DNA from: Salifodinibacter halophilus
Lineage (GTDB): Bacteria; Pseudomonadota; Gammaproteobacteria; Nevskiales; Salinisphaeraceae
Length of the DNA stretch: 64,000 nucleotides
Direction of reading: 5' to 3'
Assembly: GCA_012999515.1 (NCBI GenBank)
Contig: JABEEB010000001.1
Coordinates: forward strand, 1,922,001 to 1,986,000
The translations under genes were made by a program, and so were the position numbers. Below are positions 29,001 through 37,737 of the stretch, piece by piece (within the stretch, counting starts at the first letter, position 1; each line of letters opens with the position of its first letter). The notes under the pieces were generated by a model. That model did no database searches. It saw nothing but the letters and a program-made list of their open reading frames with translations, and was not told where the DNA came from.

Positions 29001-29537
29001 TTAGACAGGCGGAACGTTGATCCCGAGGCCAGCGGTGCCGAAAAATAGCCAGATAACCAGTGCGGCGATTAACCAGCCGGCGACACAAACAACGATTGCG
29101 CGCAAGGTGCTAGCGTAATCAAGTGCCTGTCGCGCCGCGACCACCATGGTTACGATCATCCAGATGGAAGCCAGAAAGGCGACGATGGGCCCGATCAGTG
29201 GAATAAAAACGAAAATTCGTAGCACGCCGGGTGAGGCGGCGAAGCCGAGAGTGCGCAATAGTTGGCCGATGTCGGCTTCGGTCGTCGCCTCGGGGGCGAG
29301 CTTGGTGCCGATAAACCACAAAAGTGTGGCCCAGAGCGCCCAGTCGATTACTGCGCCGACCGTGGTGAGTATCAGATAAGAGGGGCCAAGCGCGATTGCG
29401 ACGCCGACACTTGAGAGTAGCGAGGCCACGATGACGACTAACGCGGCCTGGAGTGTGGCGTTGCTATCGTGCTCGACTGCCTCGTAAGTAGCCACATCGA
29501 GTTTGGCAGCGCCGATAGCGCGATCGAGTATTTGCAT
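29001..29537 (-). CDS. Yip1-family integral membrane protein
   Basis: 178 residues from the ATG at 29537 (MQILDRAIGAAKLDVATYEAVEHD). About five hydrophobic segments: AALVVIVASLLSSVGVAIALG, LILTTVGAVIDWALWATLLWF, then FAASPGVLRIFVFIPLIG, IVAFLASIWMIVTMVVAARQAL and the C-terminal IVVCVAGWLIAALVIWLFFG. The pattern fits the YIP1 domain family. It ends seven bases before dapF and may be cotranscribed with it. Function unknown. Confidence 0.78.
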   Translation of the reverse strand: MQILDRAIGAAKLDVATYEAVEHDSNATLQAALVVIVASLLSSVGVAIALGPSYLILTTVGAVIDWALWATLLWFIGTKLAPEATTEADIGQLLRTLGFAASPGVLRIFVFIPLIGPIVAFLASIWMIVTMVVAARQALDYASTLRAIVVCVAGWLIAALVIWLFFGTAGLGINVPPV

Positions 29538-29689
29538 TATGTTTTTCCTGTGTTCCGGTACAGTCAGCGGAAAGTTTCCGGCGGGACTAGTCTCCCTGTA
29601 ATCAATGCAGTCTGACAATAATTCGAGGTGGCCGCATTGAATATGGCTTGTCCAAATGCGCAGAATTACGGCCCGGCCGAGGCCATGAA

Positions 29690-30595
29690 ATGATACAGGC
29701 GCTGTTGCTCATCAATCGCGGATCGCGCGCCGGTGAGCAGAATGCGGCCGAAGTCCGCGATGCGCTGCGCGCCAATGGTGCGTCGGTTGTGGTGCGCGAT
29801 GCTGATACGCCGGCGCATCTCCATGCCGCACTTGCGGCGCACGCCGGTTCGGTCGACGTGGTCGTAGTCGGCGGCGGCGACGGTACGATAAGTATGGCTG
29901 CCGGCGCGTTGATCCAGGTTGCAGTGCCGGTCGCGATCGTGCCGCTGGGCACGGCCAATGACCTCGCGCGCACGTTGATGGTGCCAACCGATATCGCGGG
30001 TGCCTGCCGCAACGCGATCCACGGTCGATCGCAGCCAATTGATCTGGGTCAGTGCAACGATGTGTATTTCGTCAACGTCGCCAGCCTTGGGCTGCCGGTG
30101 CGCGCGAGCAAGTATCGCTCCACGGCGGCTAAACGCTGGCTCGGCCCGCTTGGTTATGCCGGCAACGTGGTCACGGCGTATCGCCAGACCGAGCCGTTCG
30201 ACGTAGAGCTTGTTTGGGACGACCATTGCAAGAGCATGCATACCATCCAATTAGTCGTCGGGAACGGGCGCCATTTCGGCGGCGGCCTAGCGGTGGCGCG
30301 AGACGCCATGCCCGATGATGGTGCGCTGGATATCTATAGCCTGGCGCCGCAGACGCCTCTGGGCATGTTGGCTAAGTTGCCTGGGCTCGTGCGCGGCCCC
30401 GACCAGGAGCTTGCGGGCGTGTCATTGTTCAAGGCGGGCGCGGTGCGTGTTCGAACCAGCCGGCCGATGGCGATCAACACTGATGGCGAGCTGTTGACCG
30501 AGACACCGGCCGATTTCCGCGTCATTCCAGGCGCGTTGACGATCAAGGTGCCCGATGCCTATCTGGAGATCGCGACCAGTGGGGCGCAGTCATAA
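29690..30595 (+). CDS. YegS/DgkB-family lipid kinase
   Basis: 301 residues from the ATG at 29690. Diacylglycerol-kinase catalytic domain family: LLINRGSRAGEQNAAEVRDAL, the nucleotide loop VVVGGGDGTISMAAGAL, PLGTANDLARTL, and NTDGELLTETPADFRVIPGALTI in the C-terminal beta-sandwich. Such enzymes phosphorylate lipids such as phosphatidylglycerol or diacylglycerol at the inner membrane. It precedes lipA by 69 bases; no functional link is evident. Confidence 0.9.
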   Translation: MIQALLLINRGSRAGEQNAAEVRDALRANGASVVVRDADTPAHLHAALAAHAGSVDVVVVGGGDGTISMAAGALIQVAVPVAIVPLGTANDLARTLMVPTDIAGACRNAIHGRSQPIDLGQCNDVYFVNVASLGLPVRASKYRSTAAKRWLGPLGYAGNVVTAYRQTEPFDVELVWDDHCKSMHTIQLVVGNGRHFGGGLAVARDAMPDDGALDIYSLAPQTPLGMLAKLPGLVRGPDQELAGVSLFKAGAVRVRTSRPMAINTDGELLTETPADFRVIPGALTIKVPDAYLEIATSGAQS

Positions 30596-30664
30596 TTTGA
30601 ATCAGTGCGCTTCGCGCGCGCTGGTATCATGGTCGGCAAGCAATAGCCATCCGCTGGAATTGTA

Positions 30665-31657
30665 ATGAGTGAATTCAAAGGAATCCCGGTGACGTCCGGG
30701 CAGAAAGTTGAAAAGCCGAACGGTACGCGCGCCATCAAGGATGGAATGAAGGCGCGTGCGCAAAATAGCGCGCCCAACGGCAAAAAACCCGACTGGCTGC
30801 GCGCGCCACTGCCGAGTGGTGACAAATACGGCGAAGTCAAAGCCAATGTGCGCAAGCACGGGCTGGCCACGGTCTGTGAGGAGTCGATGTGCCCGAACAT
30901 CGGCGAGTGTTGGAGCCACGGCACGGCGACCATCATGATCATGGGCGACACGTGCACGCGGGCCTGTAAATTTTGTGCTGTCGACACAGGCAACCCGCGC
31001 GGCTGGCTGGATGCCGGCGAGCCCGAGCATTGTGCCGATTCAGTCGAAATCATGGGTCTGAACTACGTCGTGCTGACGTCGGTTGACCGTGATGATTTGC
31101 CCGACGGCGGCGCACAGCACTACGCCGATTGTGTGGCAGCGGTTAAAAAACGTTGCCCGGGCACGCGTGTGGAAGCGTTGACTCCGGATTTCGACGGCAA
31201 GTATGAGCACGTCGACACGGTCGTGGACTCGGGGCTGGAAGTTTTCGCCCAAAACGTCGAAACGGTCGAGCGCCTGACCCATGTCGTGCGCGATCCACGC
31301 GCTGGTTATCGCCAGACGCTGGACGTGCTTGAACACGCCAAGGCACATAAACCGGATGTGCTGACCAAAACCAGTGTGATGCTGGGCCTCGGTGAGACCG
31401 AAGATGAGATCGCCGAAGTACTCGACGATCTGGCGGCGGTCGGCGTCGACATCGTCACTTTCGGCCAATATTTGCGGCCGACAGTCAATCATCTGCCGAT
31501 CGACCGCTATGTGCCGCCGAACGATTTTGCCAAGTATCGGCAGTGGGGTTTGAGCCGCGGTTTCTTAGAAGTCGTCTCCGGGCCACTGGTACGTTCGTCC
31601 TATCGTGCCGACCGCGTGTTCGATCAGAACAACGCCGGGCTGGAGCAAACCGCTTAG
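30665..31657 (+). CDS. lipA: Lipoyl synthase
   Basis: 330 residues. A radical-SAM enzyme that inserts two sulfurs into octanoyl groups on lipoyl domains, such as those of the E2 and E3 proteins encoded at 9189-12720. The auxiliary cluster motif [13 protein letters not shown] and the radical-SAM motif [10 protein letters not shown] are both intact. The C-terminal [13 protein letters not shown] holds the conserved Ser that ligates the auxiliary cluster. No lipB is nearby. Transcription ends at the hairpin at 31712-31739. Confidence 0.97.
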   Translation: MSEFKGIPVTSGQKVEKPNGTRAIKDGMKARAQNSAPNGKKPDWLRAPLPSGDKYGEVKANVRKHGLATVCEESMCPNIGECWSHGTATIMIMGDTCTRACKFCAVDTGNPRGWLDAGEPEHCADSVEIMGLNYVVLTSVDRDDLPDGGAQHYADCVAAVKKRCPGTRVEALTPDFDGKYEHVDTVVDSGLEVFAQNVETVERLTHVVRDPRAGYRQTLDVLEHAKAHKPDVLTKTSVMLGLGETEDEIAEVLDDLAAVGVDIVTFGQYLRPTVNHLPIDRYVPPNDFAKYRQWGLSRGFLEVVSGPLVRSSYRADRVFDQNNAGLEQTA

Positions 31658-31711
31658 GGTATCCGGTGGTCGGGTGCCGTCGGGTCGCCGGCCATCAATC
31701 GTCCATTAAAA

Positions 31712-31739
31712 AGCCCCGGCGTCAGCCGGGGCTTTTTTA
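31712..31739. terminator. Bidirectional intrinsic terminator lipA / betaine gene
   Basis: Nine-pair perfect stem AGCCCCGGC / GCCGGGGCT (31712-31720 with 31725-31733), four-base loop, then TTTTTT on the plus strand. A-run AAAAA just before the stem gives a U-run on the minus strand too. It sits between the convergent lipA and the methyltransferase gene and can serve both. Confidence 0.92.
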
Positions 31740-31762
31740 GGCGCGTTTCGAGCGGTCTGCGA

Positions 31763-33472
31763 TCAACCGTCGAAAATCATGATGCCCCAGGCCAGGTAGC
31801 CGGCTTTGCCGCCATCGACCCAGTGACCGAGCCCCTCGCGCATGTTATCGACATAGGTCTGGGAAATGGTTCCGTTCGATACCAGTTCGTCAGCGCGTTT
31901 GTTCAACTCTTCGCGCACCCGGCCGTAGTGCATCGAGACCTGTTCGGTATGCACATCGAAGTCGCGCTCGGTGAAGCCGAGACGGTTTAGCTCTTTACGG
32001 TAAAAGCCGGGGGAGCCCATGGTGTCGAGTTGGATACGCGCCAGGATCGGCGCGAGGACACCCTCGGGGCATTCATCGTCGGCCATCGGATCGGTGAAGA
32101 TCAACGTGCCGCCGGGTTTTAGTACACGCCGGGCTTCTTCGAGTACGCGAACCCGGTTGCCGCTGTGCAGCATGGCGTCCTGTGACCAGACGACATCGAA
32201 GCTGTTATCCCGGTAGGGGATGTTTTCGAAGTCGCCGTCGACAATCCGGACTTGGTCGGCGAGGCCTTGTTCGAGGTTCTGACGTCGGCCGCGGCGGTTT
32301 TGTACTTCGCTTAGGTTTAGCGAGACCACTTTGGCCTGGTATTCACGTGCAATATACCGTGCCGAGCCGCCGTAGCCGCCGCCGATATCCAGGACTTCGG
32401 CGCCACGCAGGCTCGGGCCGATCTGTTCGGCCATGTGTTCGACCGTGCGATGGCTGGCATCGATCACCGGCTCGTCGTTGGACTGATAAAGGCCGATGTG
32501 GATGTCTTCGCCGCCCCAGAGGCTGGCATAGAAATTCTCGGCGTCGTCGCTATTGTAATAAGCTTGCGCGGTTTTGACGGCGTCCGAGTACTCTTCCACC
32601 GGCAGCGGTTCGGCTTTCCAGTCGGCGCTGATAATGTCCTCGTCGGACTCGCGGTATGCCTTTTCGACGACGTGGATGAAAAAGTCCGGCTCACTGTTGT
32701 TGTCGTAGGTGCTCTGGAAGTCACCATAAGTATTAACGTGTTGGAAGCCGACGTCGTTCATGAGCTTGTGCACGTAGTCGCGCCGCAGCGGATACATGTT
32801 CAGGTAGAACGTGTCATTGCCCGGGAAAGTGTATTTGAACCGGGCCAGTCCGTTATCGACGTGGTCGGGCTCGGCCGAGACATGCTCGCCACAGTAATAA
32901 TACTTATGGCCTGGTCCCGAGGTGCCGTCGAGTAGCGCATCATAGTTGCGCTGGTCGAGGATTAGGATGCCGTTATGGTTGAGCATCGAATAGAACTCGG
33001 CCAACGCTCGGCGACGATCGTGTTCGTCGAAAATGTGTGTGAACGAGTTGCCGAGACAGATCAAAGCGTCATAGCGCCCCGCGATGTCGCGCGATAGCCA
33101 GCGCCAGTCACTGCGGACTGTAGATAGGATCAGGCCACGCTCGTGTGCGTTGTTGAATGCCTGAATCAACATTTGTGGGCTGCCGTCGACGGTCGTGACG
33201 TCGAATCCGGCTTTTAAGAGTTGCACCGAATGGAAACCGGTGCCGGCGGCTGCATCGAGAACGGTTTTGCAGCCGTAGCGCTTGAGGGTGTCGATGAAAA
33301 AGCGGCCTTCGCTGGCGGCGCGGCCGTCCCAGTCGATCAGTTCGTCCCAGCGCTCTACGAATCCGTGGACGTATTCGTCCTGATAATGGTTGGTCTGGCG
33401 GACTTCGGTTGGTTTTTCGCCGAAATCCTGTGTTCGTTTGAATGCGGCTTGTGTGTCCGATTCACTACTCAT
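31763..33472 (-). CDS. Glycine/sarcosine and sarcosine/dimethylglycine N-methyltransferase fusion (betaine synthesis)
   Basis: 569 residues from the ATG at 33472, with a good AGGAG site upstream. Two complete AdoMet methyltransferase domains are joined. The first has motif VLDAAAGTGF (about 71-80) and LDQRNYDALL, resembling glycine/sarcosine methyltransferase. The second has VLDIGGGYGGSARYIA (about 360-373), then DGDFENIPYRDNSFDVVWSQDAMLHSGN, resembling sarcosine/dimethylglycine methyltransferase. Together they would convert glycine to glycine betaine in three AdoMet-dependent steps. Separate proteins are known in Halorhodospira and a fusion in Actinopolyspora. It is good evidence for a halophile. 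Monocistronic, ending at a strong terminator. Confidence 0.93.
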   Translation of the reverse strand: MSSESDTQAAFKRTQDFGEKPTEVRQTNHYQDEYVHGFVERWDELIDWDGRAASEGRFFIDTLKRYGCKTVLDAAAGTGFHSVQLLKAGFDVTTVDGSPQMLIQAFNNAHERGLILSTVRSDWRWLSRDIAGRYDALICLGNSFTHIFDEHDRRRALAEFYSMLNHNGILILDQRNYDALLDGTSGPGHKYYYCGEHVSAEPDHVDNGLARFKYTFPGNDTFYLNMYPLRRDYVHKLMNDVGFQHVNTYGDFQSTYDNNSEPDFFIHVVEKAYRESDEDIISADWKAEPLPVEEYSDAVKTAQAYYNSDDAENFYASLWGGEDIHIGLYQSNDEPVIDASHRTVEHMAEQIGPSLRGAEVLDIGGGYGGSARYIAREYQAKVVSLNLSEVQNRRGRRQNLEQGLADQVRIVDGDFENIPYRDNSFDVVWSQDAMLHSGNRVRVLEEARRVLKPGGTLIFTDPMADDECPEGVLAPILARIQLDTMGSPGFYRKELNRLGFTERDFDVHTEQVSMHYGRVREELNKRADELVSNGTISQTYVDNMREGLGHWVDGGKAGYLAWGIMIFDG

Positions 33473-34067
33473 ACACGATACTCCTGTTTCCAGCGCGCAG
33501 CCGGTTGGTGCGCGGGGGAAAGCCTGCAAGTGAACTAGCGATCCTAAGCCCGGGTGCGCAATCGTTTCAACGTGGCGTGCTTCTGTCGGCGCACTCATCG
33601 AGCGATGCACGGCCGAAGCCAATCGTGCGTCAGCGTTGGTCTAGATTGACTTGGGGCGAAATAAGCCTGCCGCTAGCGCACGCGGTCTTCGCGTAGAACA
33701 CAGCACGGTTTCGGTGCGCCTAATGCGCCCGAATACGCTTGTGCGTGCCCCTCGATGCCGATGCCCGAGGTGGTTGTCACGACCGTGATCAACGTCACAG
33801 CCGCGGCCGAGCGTGAATATATCGCTGCCGCGTCGTTCGAACACATGGTCTCGGGCGTATTATCGATACAGCTCTGCTATGCGGAGCGTGTCACGCCGAG
33901 GCGGTTTGTACGGTCATGCGGGTCGACGTGTTGCAACGGCACTTCGAGGCGGCTCAGGTGTCAAACTATGGCAAGTCCGGCATCGTGGTGCTGGTTCTCG
34001 CGCATCGCACGCTGAGGCGACGACAAGCTATGCGATGTGTGTTGGTTGCGCGCAATAAATCGAACTG
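33473..34067. other. Gene-poor stretch upstream of the betaine gene
   Basis: About 600 bases with no recognisable protein. An 86-codon plus-strand frame at 33755-34015 has no ribosome site and no family character. The region presumably contains the minus-strand promoter of the betaine gene, but I cannot place it with confidence. Confidence 0.5.
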
Positions 34068-34409
34068 ATGACTCGATCGGATCGCGATAGTACAAAGAAT
34101 GCTCGCTGCGTGCGCCAGCCTGGCAAGCCCACCCGGCCGCGCCGGCGCATCCGTTGGGCTGAAATGGGGTGGCGCGATCACCTGCGAGTTGGTGCTGGTG
34201 TGTTTTTCGTCATGCTCGGTATCGCCGGGGTGATTTTGCCTATTCTCCAGGGTGTCCTTTTCCTGGTCGTGGCCATGCTACTGCTAGCCCCTTACTCGGT
34301 TTTCGTGCAGCGCCAACAAGCGCGCTTCGAAGCACGCTTCCCGGGGCTGTCAGCGCGTGCACGTGGCGTCGTCGAACGCATCCGGAAATGCTTTGGTGCC
34401 CGTGGCTAA
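34068..34409 (+). CDS. Small membrane protein, PGPGW/DUF454-like
   Basis: 113 residues. A basic N-terminus (about 40 residues) is followed by GWRDHLRVGAGVFFVMLGIA and GVILPILQGVLFLVVAMLLLA, a hairpin of two membrane segments with a Pro near the turn. A basic amphipathic tail with FVQRQQARFEARFPGLSARA ends it. The topology resembles PGPGW and DUF454 (YbaN) small membrane proteins, without a clean signature. The true start may be the ATG at 34164. Function unknown. Confidence 0.6.
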   Translation: MTRSDRDSTKNARCVRQPGKPTRPRRRIRWAEMGWRDHLRVGAGVFFVMLGIAGVILPILQGVLFLVVAMLLLAPYSVFVQRQQARFEARFPGLSARARGVVERIRKCFGARG

Positions 34410-34622
34410 TGCCACGGCGCTGATACGAGCCCGCCACACCGGTCAGTCGGTCGGCTTGAGGTCGACGACCACAGCGAGCGCGTTTATATGGGCGGCCCGA
34501 GCTTGCTGCATCTTCGCTCAAACTTGGCTGCGATCGATGTTTCTCTGGCTATATAGCGCTGCTTGTCGAATACGTCACTAGCCGTTCGGGCAGACATTCC
34601 ATCCTCTGGCCGACGGTATTCG

Positions 34623-34686
34623 CTGATCTACGACTAAAGTTGTTGAACAATCTAATGTAATTGTTGTTCAACAACTGCTAGCTTGT
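34623..34686. repeat. Direct repeat copy 1 (operator repeat)
   Basis: 64 bases that match 37978-38041 with a single mismatch (G at 34663, A at 38018). It contains two palindromes of the type TTGTT-N-AACAA. Sequence similarity to the second copy continues at a lower level for another 120 bases or so, into a damaged 5' end of the NRAMP gene. Lies about 360 bases upstream of the DUF969 start. Confidence 0.97.
34638..34676. promoter_or_regulatory. Candidate GntR operator upstream of DUF969 operon
   Basis: Left arm AGTTGTTGAACAAT (34638-34651) and right arm TTGTTCAACAACT (34664-34676) are inverted copies of each other; each arm is itself a TTGTT-N-AACAA palindrome. The same motif lies upstream of the NRAMP gene and between pxpA and the DUF1445 gene. 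It has the size and symmetry expected for a FCD-type GntR regulator such as the one at 39338-40027. The assignment to that regulator is inference. Confidence 0.65.
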
Positions 34687-34721
34687 GGCGGCATTCATTT
34701 CTCGTGCGGCCGAACCAGCGG

Positions 34722-34842
34722 ATGACGGCACCCACACGACAGAACCGGGCAGACAATCCATGGTTCCCGTGCCCACGTTGTTGGGCGCGTTGTGGGTGTT
34801 GCCGCGCAACGTGTGCCCTGCCGTTCTTATTGTTAAAAGTCA
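34722..34842 (+). pseudogene. Decayed 5' fragment of the NRAMP-like transporter gene
   Basis: From the ATG at 34722 the DNA resembles the first part of the transporter gene at 38074 (shared blocks include GATGACG, ACGACAGAAC, AATCCA-GGTTCC and TTGGGCGCG). The reading frame shifts after the start; in the second frame the text VPVPTLLGALWVLP...CPAVLI lines up with VPRSTLLGAVFLMG...GPAFIT of the intact protein. Similarity fades near 34842. With the operator repeat just before it, this is a truncated duplicate rather than a gene. Confidence 0.7.
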
Positions 34843-35045
34843 TCGCGCAGGTGATGCACTTGGATGCGAGTCGATAACTCGATACAAAGCCTTTGAGAAA
34901 ATACTTGCGGTGTTAATACCGCTCACCAATATTTTTATAATTTATAAAACAATGTTTTTAATTTGATTTTTCAATTTTAACTTTAATTAGTTTGGTAGTT
35001 TCTTGATATCCAAAATAATCACATAACTTATTAAGAGTCTTAACC

Positions 35046-35753
35046 ATGGAATACTGGCCGCTGATCGGTGTCGTCGTCGTTATTATCGGCTTTGCCCTGC
35101 GTATCAACGCGCTTGCTGTCGTTACTGTTGCGGGCCTGGTCACTGGCCTGGCAGCTGGCATGAGTCCACATAAAGTGGTGTCTGCGTTAGGTGGTGCTTA
35201 TCTTGAAAATCGATATTTAGCTGTTATTTGGATAATTTTGCCCGTAATCGGCTTGCTGGAGCGCAATGGGCTGCGTGAGCAGGCTCAGAGGCTGATTGCG
35301 CGAGTTCGTCAGGCCACCACGGGGCGCTTATTGACGTTCTATCTGCTATTTCGCCAGATTACATCGGCATTGGGGTTGCTATCGCTATGCGGCCACCCCC
35401 AAATGGTAAGGCCGCTGATTGCGCCTATGGCTGAAGCTTCAACTGAGACGCGCTACGGCTCGGTCGAGCCGGCATTACGCCACCGCATTCGCGCCCATGC
35501 GGCGGCTGTCGACAATATTGGTGCTTTTTTCGGTGAGGATATATTTATTGCCGTTGGGTCCATTTTGTTAATGAAAGGCTTTCTGGCCTCCCATGGTTTC
35601 GATATCGCGCCCCTGGATTTTGCGCGTTGGGCTGTCCCGAGTGCGGTCTGCGCTTTTGGTGTACATGGATTGCGATTATGGCTGCTGGATCGTGATATAG
35701 CTCGCACAAAGACAGTGACTAGCGTGGCGAACAATGCCGAGGTGAACTCGTGA
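35046..35753 (+). CDS. DUF969 membrane protein (putative permease subunit)
   Basis: 235 residues, about six hydrophobic segments, beginning MEYWPLIGVVVVIIGFALRI. Family text: NALAVVTVAGLVTGLAAGMSP, AVIWIILPVIGLLERNGLRE, HPQMVRPLIAPMAEAST and AVDNIGAFFGEDIFIAVGSI. DUF969 nearly always pairs with DUF979, here overlapping by four bases; in several bacteria the pair lies next to pyroglutamyl-peptidase genes. I infer that the two form one permease for 5-oxoproline or its peptides. Direct evidence for transport is lacking. Confidence 0.88.
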   Translation: MEYWPLIGVVVVIIGFALRINALAVVTVAGLVTGLAAGMSPHKVVSALGGAYLENRYLAVIWIILPVIGLLERNGLREQAQRLIARVRQATTGRLLTFYLLFRQITSALGLLSLCGHPQMVRPLIAPMAEASTETRYGSVEPALRHRIRAHAAAVDNIGAFFGEDIFIAVGSILLMKGFLASHGFDIAPLDFARWAVPSAVCAFGVHGLRLWLLDRDIARTKTVTSVANNAEVNS

Positions 35754-36706
35754 TTGATCTGTCGACGCTGTACGTACTCAATGGACTTTTCTTTGCCGCG
35801 GTCGCGATAATCAATGTTTTGGATAGCGAGAATCCGCGGCGTTACCGGAATGCCTGTTTCTGGGGCATCAACGCGATCATCCTCATTTTTGGTGGCTGGC
35901 TAAGTGCTTTTGTCGCTGGTTGTTTGGTGATTGCGTCCGCTCTGTGTGTGGCTTTTGGTGGTCTGGGCGTGTCTCGGCGGCCCACCCACAACGAAGCGGA
36001 TCGGCAAGCGGGCTCAGCACGCTTTGGCGCTTGGTTGTTTGTTCCGGCACTGGCAGTGCCGCTGATTACTTTGGCAGGAGCTTTGGGGTATCAATATGTG
36101 ACGATTGGCGGTAAGCCCTTGGTTGCACCTGACAATGTGACCTTGATCGCGTTAGGCACGGGGGCACTCGTTGCTCTGCTGCTGGCACTTACGATGCTGC
36201 GCCAGCGACCGGCGAAAGCACTGGCCGAGGGGCGTCGGCTACTGGATATTATCGGCTGGGCCGCGGTGCTGCCTCAATTGCTGGCTGCATTAGGCGCGAT
36301 TTTCGCCATGGCAGGTGTGGGCAATATCGTTGCCAACCTGATCACGACCGTCATTCCCATGACCGACCATCTAGTCGTGGTGGCCACCTACTGTCTCGGT
36401 ATGGCCTTTTTCACCATCATCATGGGTAATGCCTTTGCTGCTTTCCCGGTCATGACCGCCGGTATCGGCCTCCCTTTCATCGTAAACGCGATGCACGGCG
36501 ACCCAGCGGTTATGGCGGCGATCGGCATGCTTTCGGGTTTTTGTGGGACCTTGGTCACGCCTATGGCAGCCAATTTCAATATCGTGCCGGCGGCTTTGCT
36601 AGAGCTTCCGGATCAGCATGCCGTAATCAAGGTGCAATTCCCCACGGCGGTCCTGATGCTGGTGGCTAATATTGCCCTGATGTATTTCCTTGTCTTTCGC
36701 GTTTAA
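35750..36706 (+). CDS. DUF979 membrane protein (putative permease subunit)
   Basis: 318 residues, GTG start inside the DUF969 stop. Nine or so hydrophobic segments. The second half has MAGVGNIVANLITTVIP, GMAFFTIIMGNAFAAFPVMTAG, GLPFIVNAMHGDPAVMAAIG and GFCGTLVTPMAANFNIVPAAL, in the style of gluconate/C4-dicarboxylate ion transporters, with Gly-Asn and Pro breaks in membrane hairpins. With DUF969 it probably makes a complete transporter. Substrate is inferred from context only. Confidence 0.88.
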   Translation: MIDLSTLYVLNGLFFAAVAIINVLDSENPRRYRNACFWGINAIILIFGGWLSAFVAGCLVIASALCVAFGGLGVSRRPTHNEADRQAGSARFGAWLFVPALAVPLITLAGALGYQYVTIGGKPLVAPDNVTLIALGTGALVALLLALTMLRQRPAKALAEGRRLLDIIGWAAVLPQLLAALGAIFAMAGVGNIVANLITTVIPMTDHLVVVATYCLGMAFFTIIMGNAFAAFPVMTAGIGLPFIVNAMHGDPAVMAAIGMLSGFCGTLVTPMAANFNIVPAALLELPDQHAVIKVQFPTAVLMLVANIALMYFLVFRV

Positions 36707-36714
36707 GGCCATCG

Positions 36715-37737
36715 ATGTTTCACCTTGATACAAAAAACGCCGATTATTTGGCCACCATCGCGCTCGGCCATGTTGAGCGTGAGTTTCCAAATCACATCAC
36801 GCATATGATGAATGGCGCCGAGGATGCAGCCCGGCCTTGTCACCTGCATCCAATTTTTTTCGGCAGCTTCGATTGGCATTCATGCGTTCATAGTTACTGG
36901 CTGCTCGCCCGTCTGGCAGCGGGCGATGCACTGTCCCCTGACAGGCGTAATGCCGTTATCGACTTATTTGAACGGCGTATAACGGCGGCCGCTGTGGCCG
37001 CTGAGACCGCCTATTTCGATCCGCCAGGGCGAGTTGGTTTTGAACGCCCCTATGGTTGGGCCTGGCTCGTCAAATTGGCTTCGGAGCTGGCGCGCCACCC
37101 CGAGCCATCGTTGCAATCTGCCAGCCGCCGTCTGGCGCCACTGGCCGACCGTGTTCTCTCGCTCTGGCACGCGTACTGGCCGAAGCAGAGTTACCCGATA
37201 CGCGCTGGCGTTCATAGCAATAGTGCATTTGCGACCGTTCTGGGCTTGGATTATGCCGAAGCAGCTGGTGACGAGCCGATGGCAATGCTGCTACGCCAGC
37301 AAGCTCGTGCTTGGTATGGGGACGATCGCAACCAACCGGCCTGGGAGCCCGGCGGGGACGAATTTTTATCGCCTGCGCTGATCGAGGCACTGGCCATGCA
37401 GCGTGTATTGACCCATAGCGAATTCAGCGATTGGTTCCGAGCCTATTTGCCAAGATTAGAAGCGGGTGAGCCCGCCACTTTGTTTGAACCGGCTCTGGTT
37501 ACTGATCGGACGGATGGCAAGTTAGCTCATCTGGATGGTCTGAATCTAACGCGAGGCTGGTGCTGGTATGAATTAGCCGATAACTTGCCGGCTGGCGATC
37601 CTCGCATTTCCATAATGCAAGAAACCGGCGAGCGCCATCTGGAAGCTGGCTTGGCTCACCTGGAAACTGACTATATGGGCAGCCATTGGTTGTCCAGTTT
37701 TGCCTTACTCGCATTGGAAGCTGTAAGTGGAAACTAA
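36715..37737 (+). CDS. DUF2891 family protein
   Basis: 340 residues, soluble, no signal peptide. Family markers near the N-terminus: HLHPIFFGSFDWHSCVHSYWLLARL; later ERPYGWAWLVKLASELARH, YPIRAGVHSNSAFATVLGLDYA, and PAWEPGGDEFLSPALIEALAM; C-terminal LNLTRGWCWYELAD and DYMGSHWLSSFALLAL. The repeated helical Trp/His/Asp pattern resembles alpha/alpha-barrel enzymes. It starts eight bases after DUF979, so it belongs to the same transcript. Function unknown; a hydrolase or isomerase acting on the imported compound is possible. Confidence 0.87.
   Translation: MFHLDTKNADYLATIALGHVEREFPNHITHMMNGAEDAARPCHLHPIFFGSFDWHSCVHSYWLLARLAAGDALSPDRRNAVIDLFERRITAAAVAAETAYFDPPGRVGFERPYGWAWLVKLASELARHPEPSLQSASRRLAPLADRVLSLWHAYWPKQSYPIRAGVHSNSAFATVLGLDYAEAAGDEPMAMLLRQQARAWYGDDRNQPAWEPGGDEFLSPALIEALAMQRVLTHSEFSDWFRAYLPRLEAGEPATLFEPALVTDRTDGKLAHLDGLNLTRGWCWYELADNLPAGDPRISIMQETGERHLEAGLAHLETDYMGSHWLSSFALLALEAVSGN

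Larger units (their letters stand above)
34410..35045. other. Regulatory and relic region before DUF969
   Basis: No intact gene. The first 210 bases show nothing recognisable. From 34623 it holds a copy of the operator repeat and a decayed 5' fragment of the NRAMP gene (both listed separately). From about 34870 to 35045 the base composition drops to very AT-rich, unlike the rest of the window, with runs of T and A and possible -10 elements such as TATAAT near the stretch TTTTTATAATTTATAAAA. The start of DUF969 follows directly. Confidence 0.7.

Noticed and set aside
33755-34015. 86-codon frame upstream of the small membrane protein
   Set aside because: No ribosome-binding site, no recognisable motif, unusual composition rich in Cys and Arg at the end.
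34683-34966. Open frames of 64 and 93 codons before DUF969
   Set aside because: They arise from the decayed copy of the NRAMP gene start and run into the AT-rich patch.
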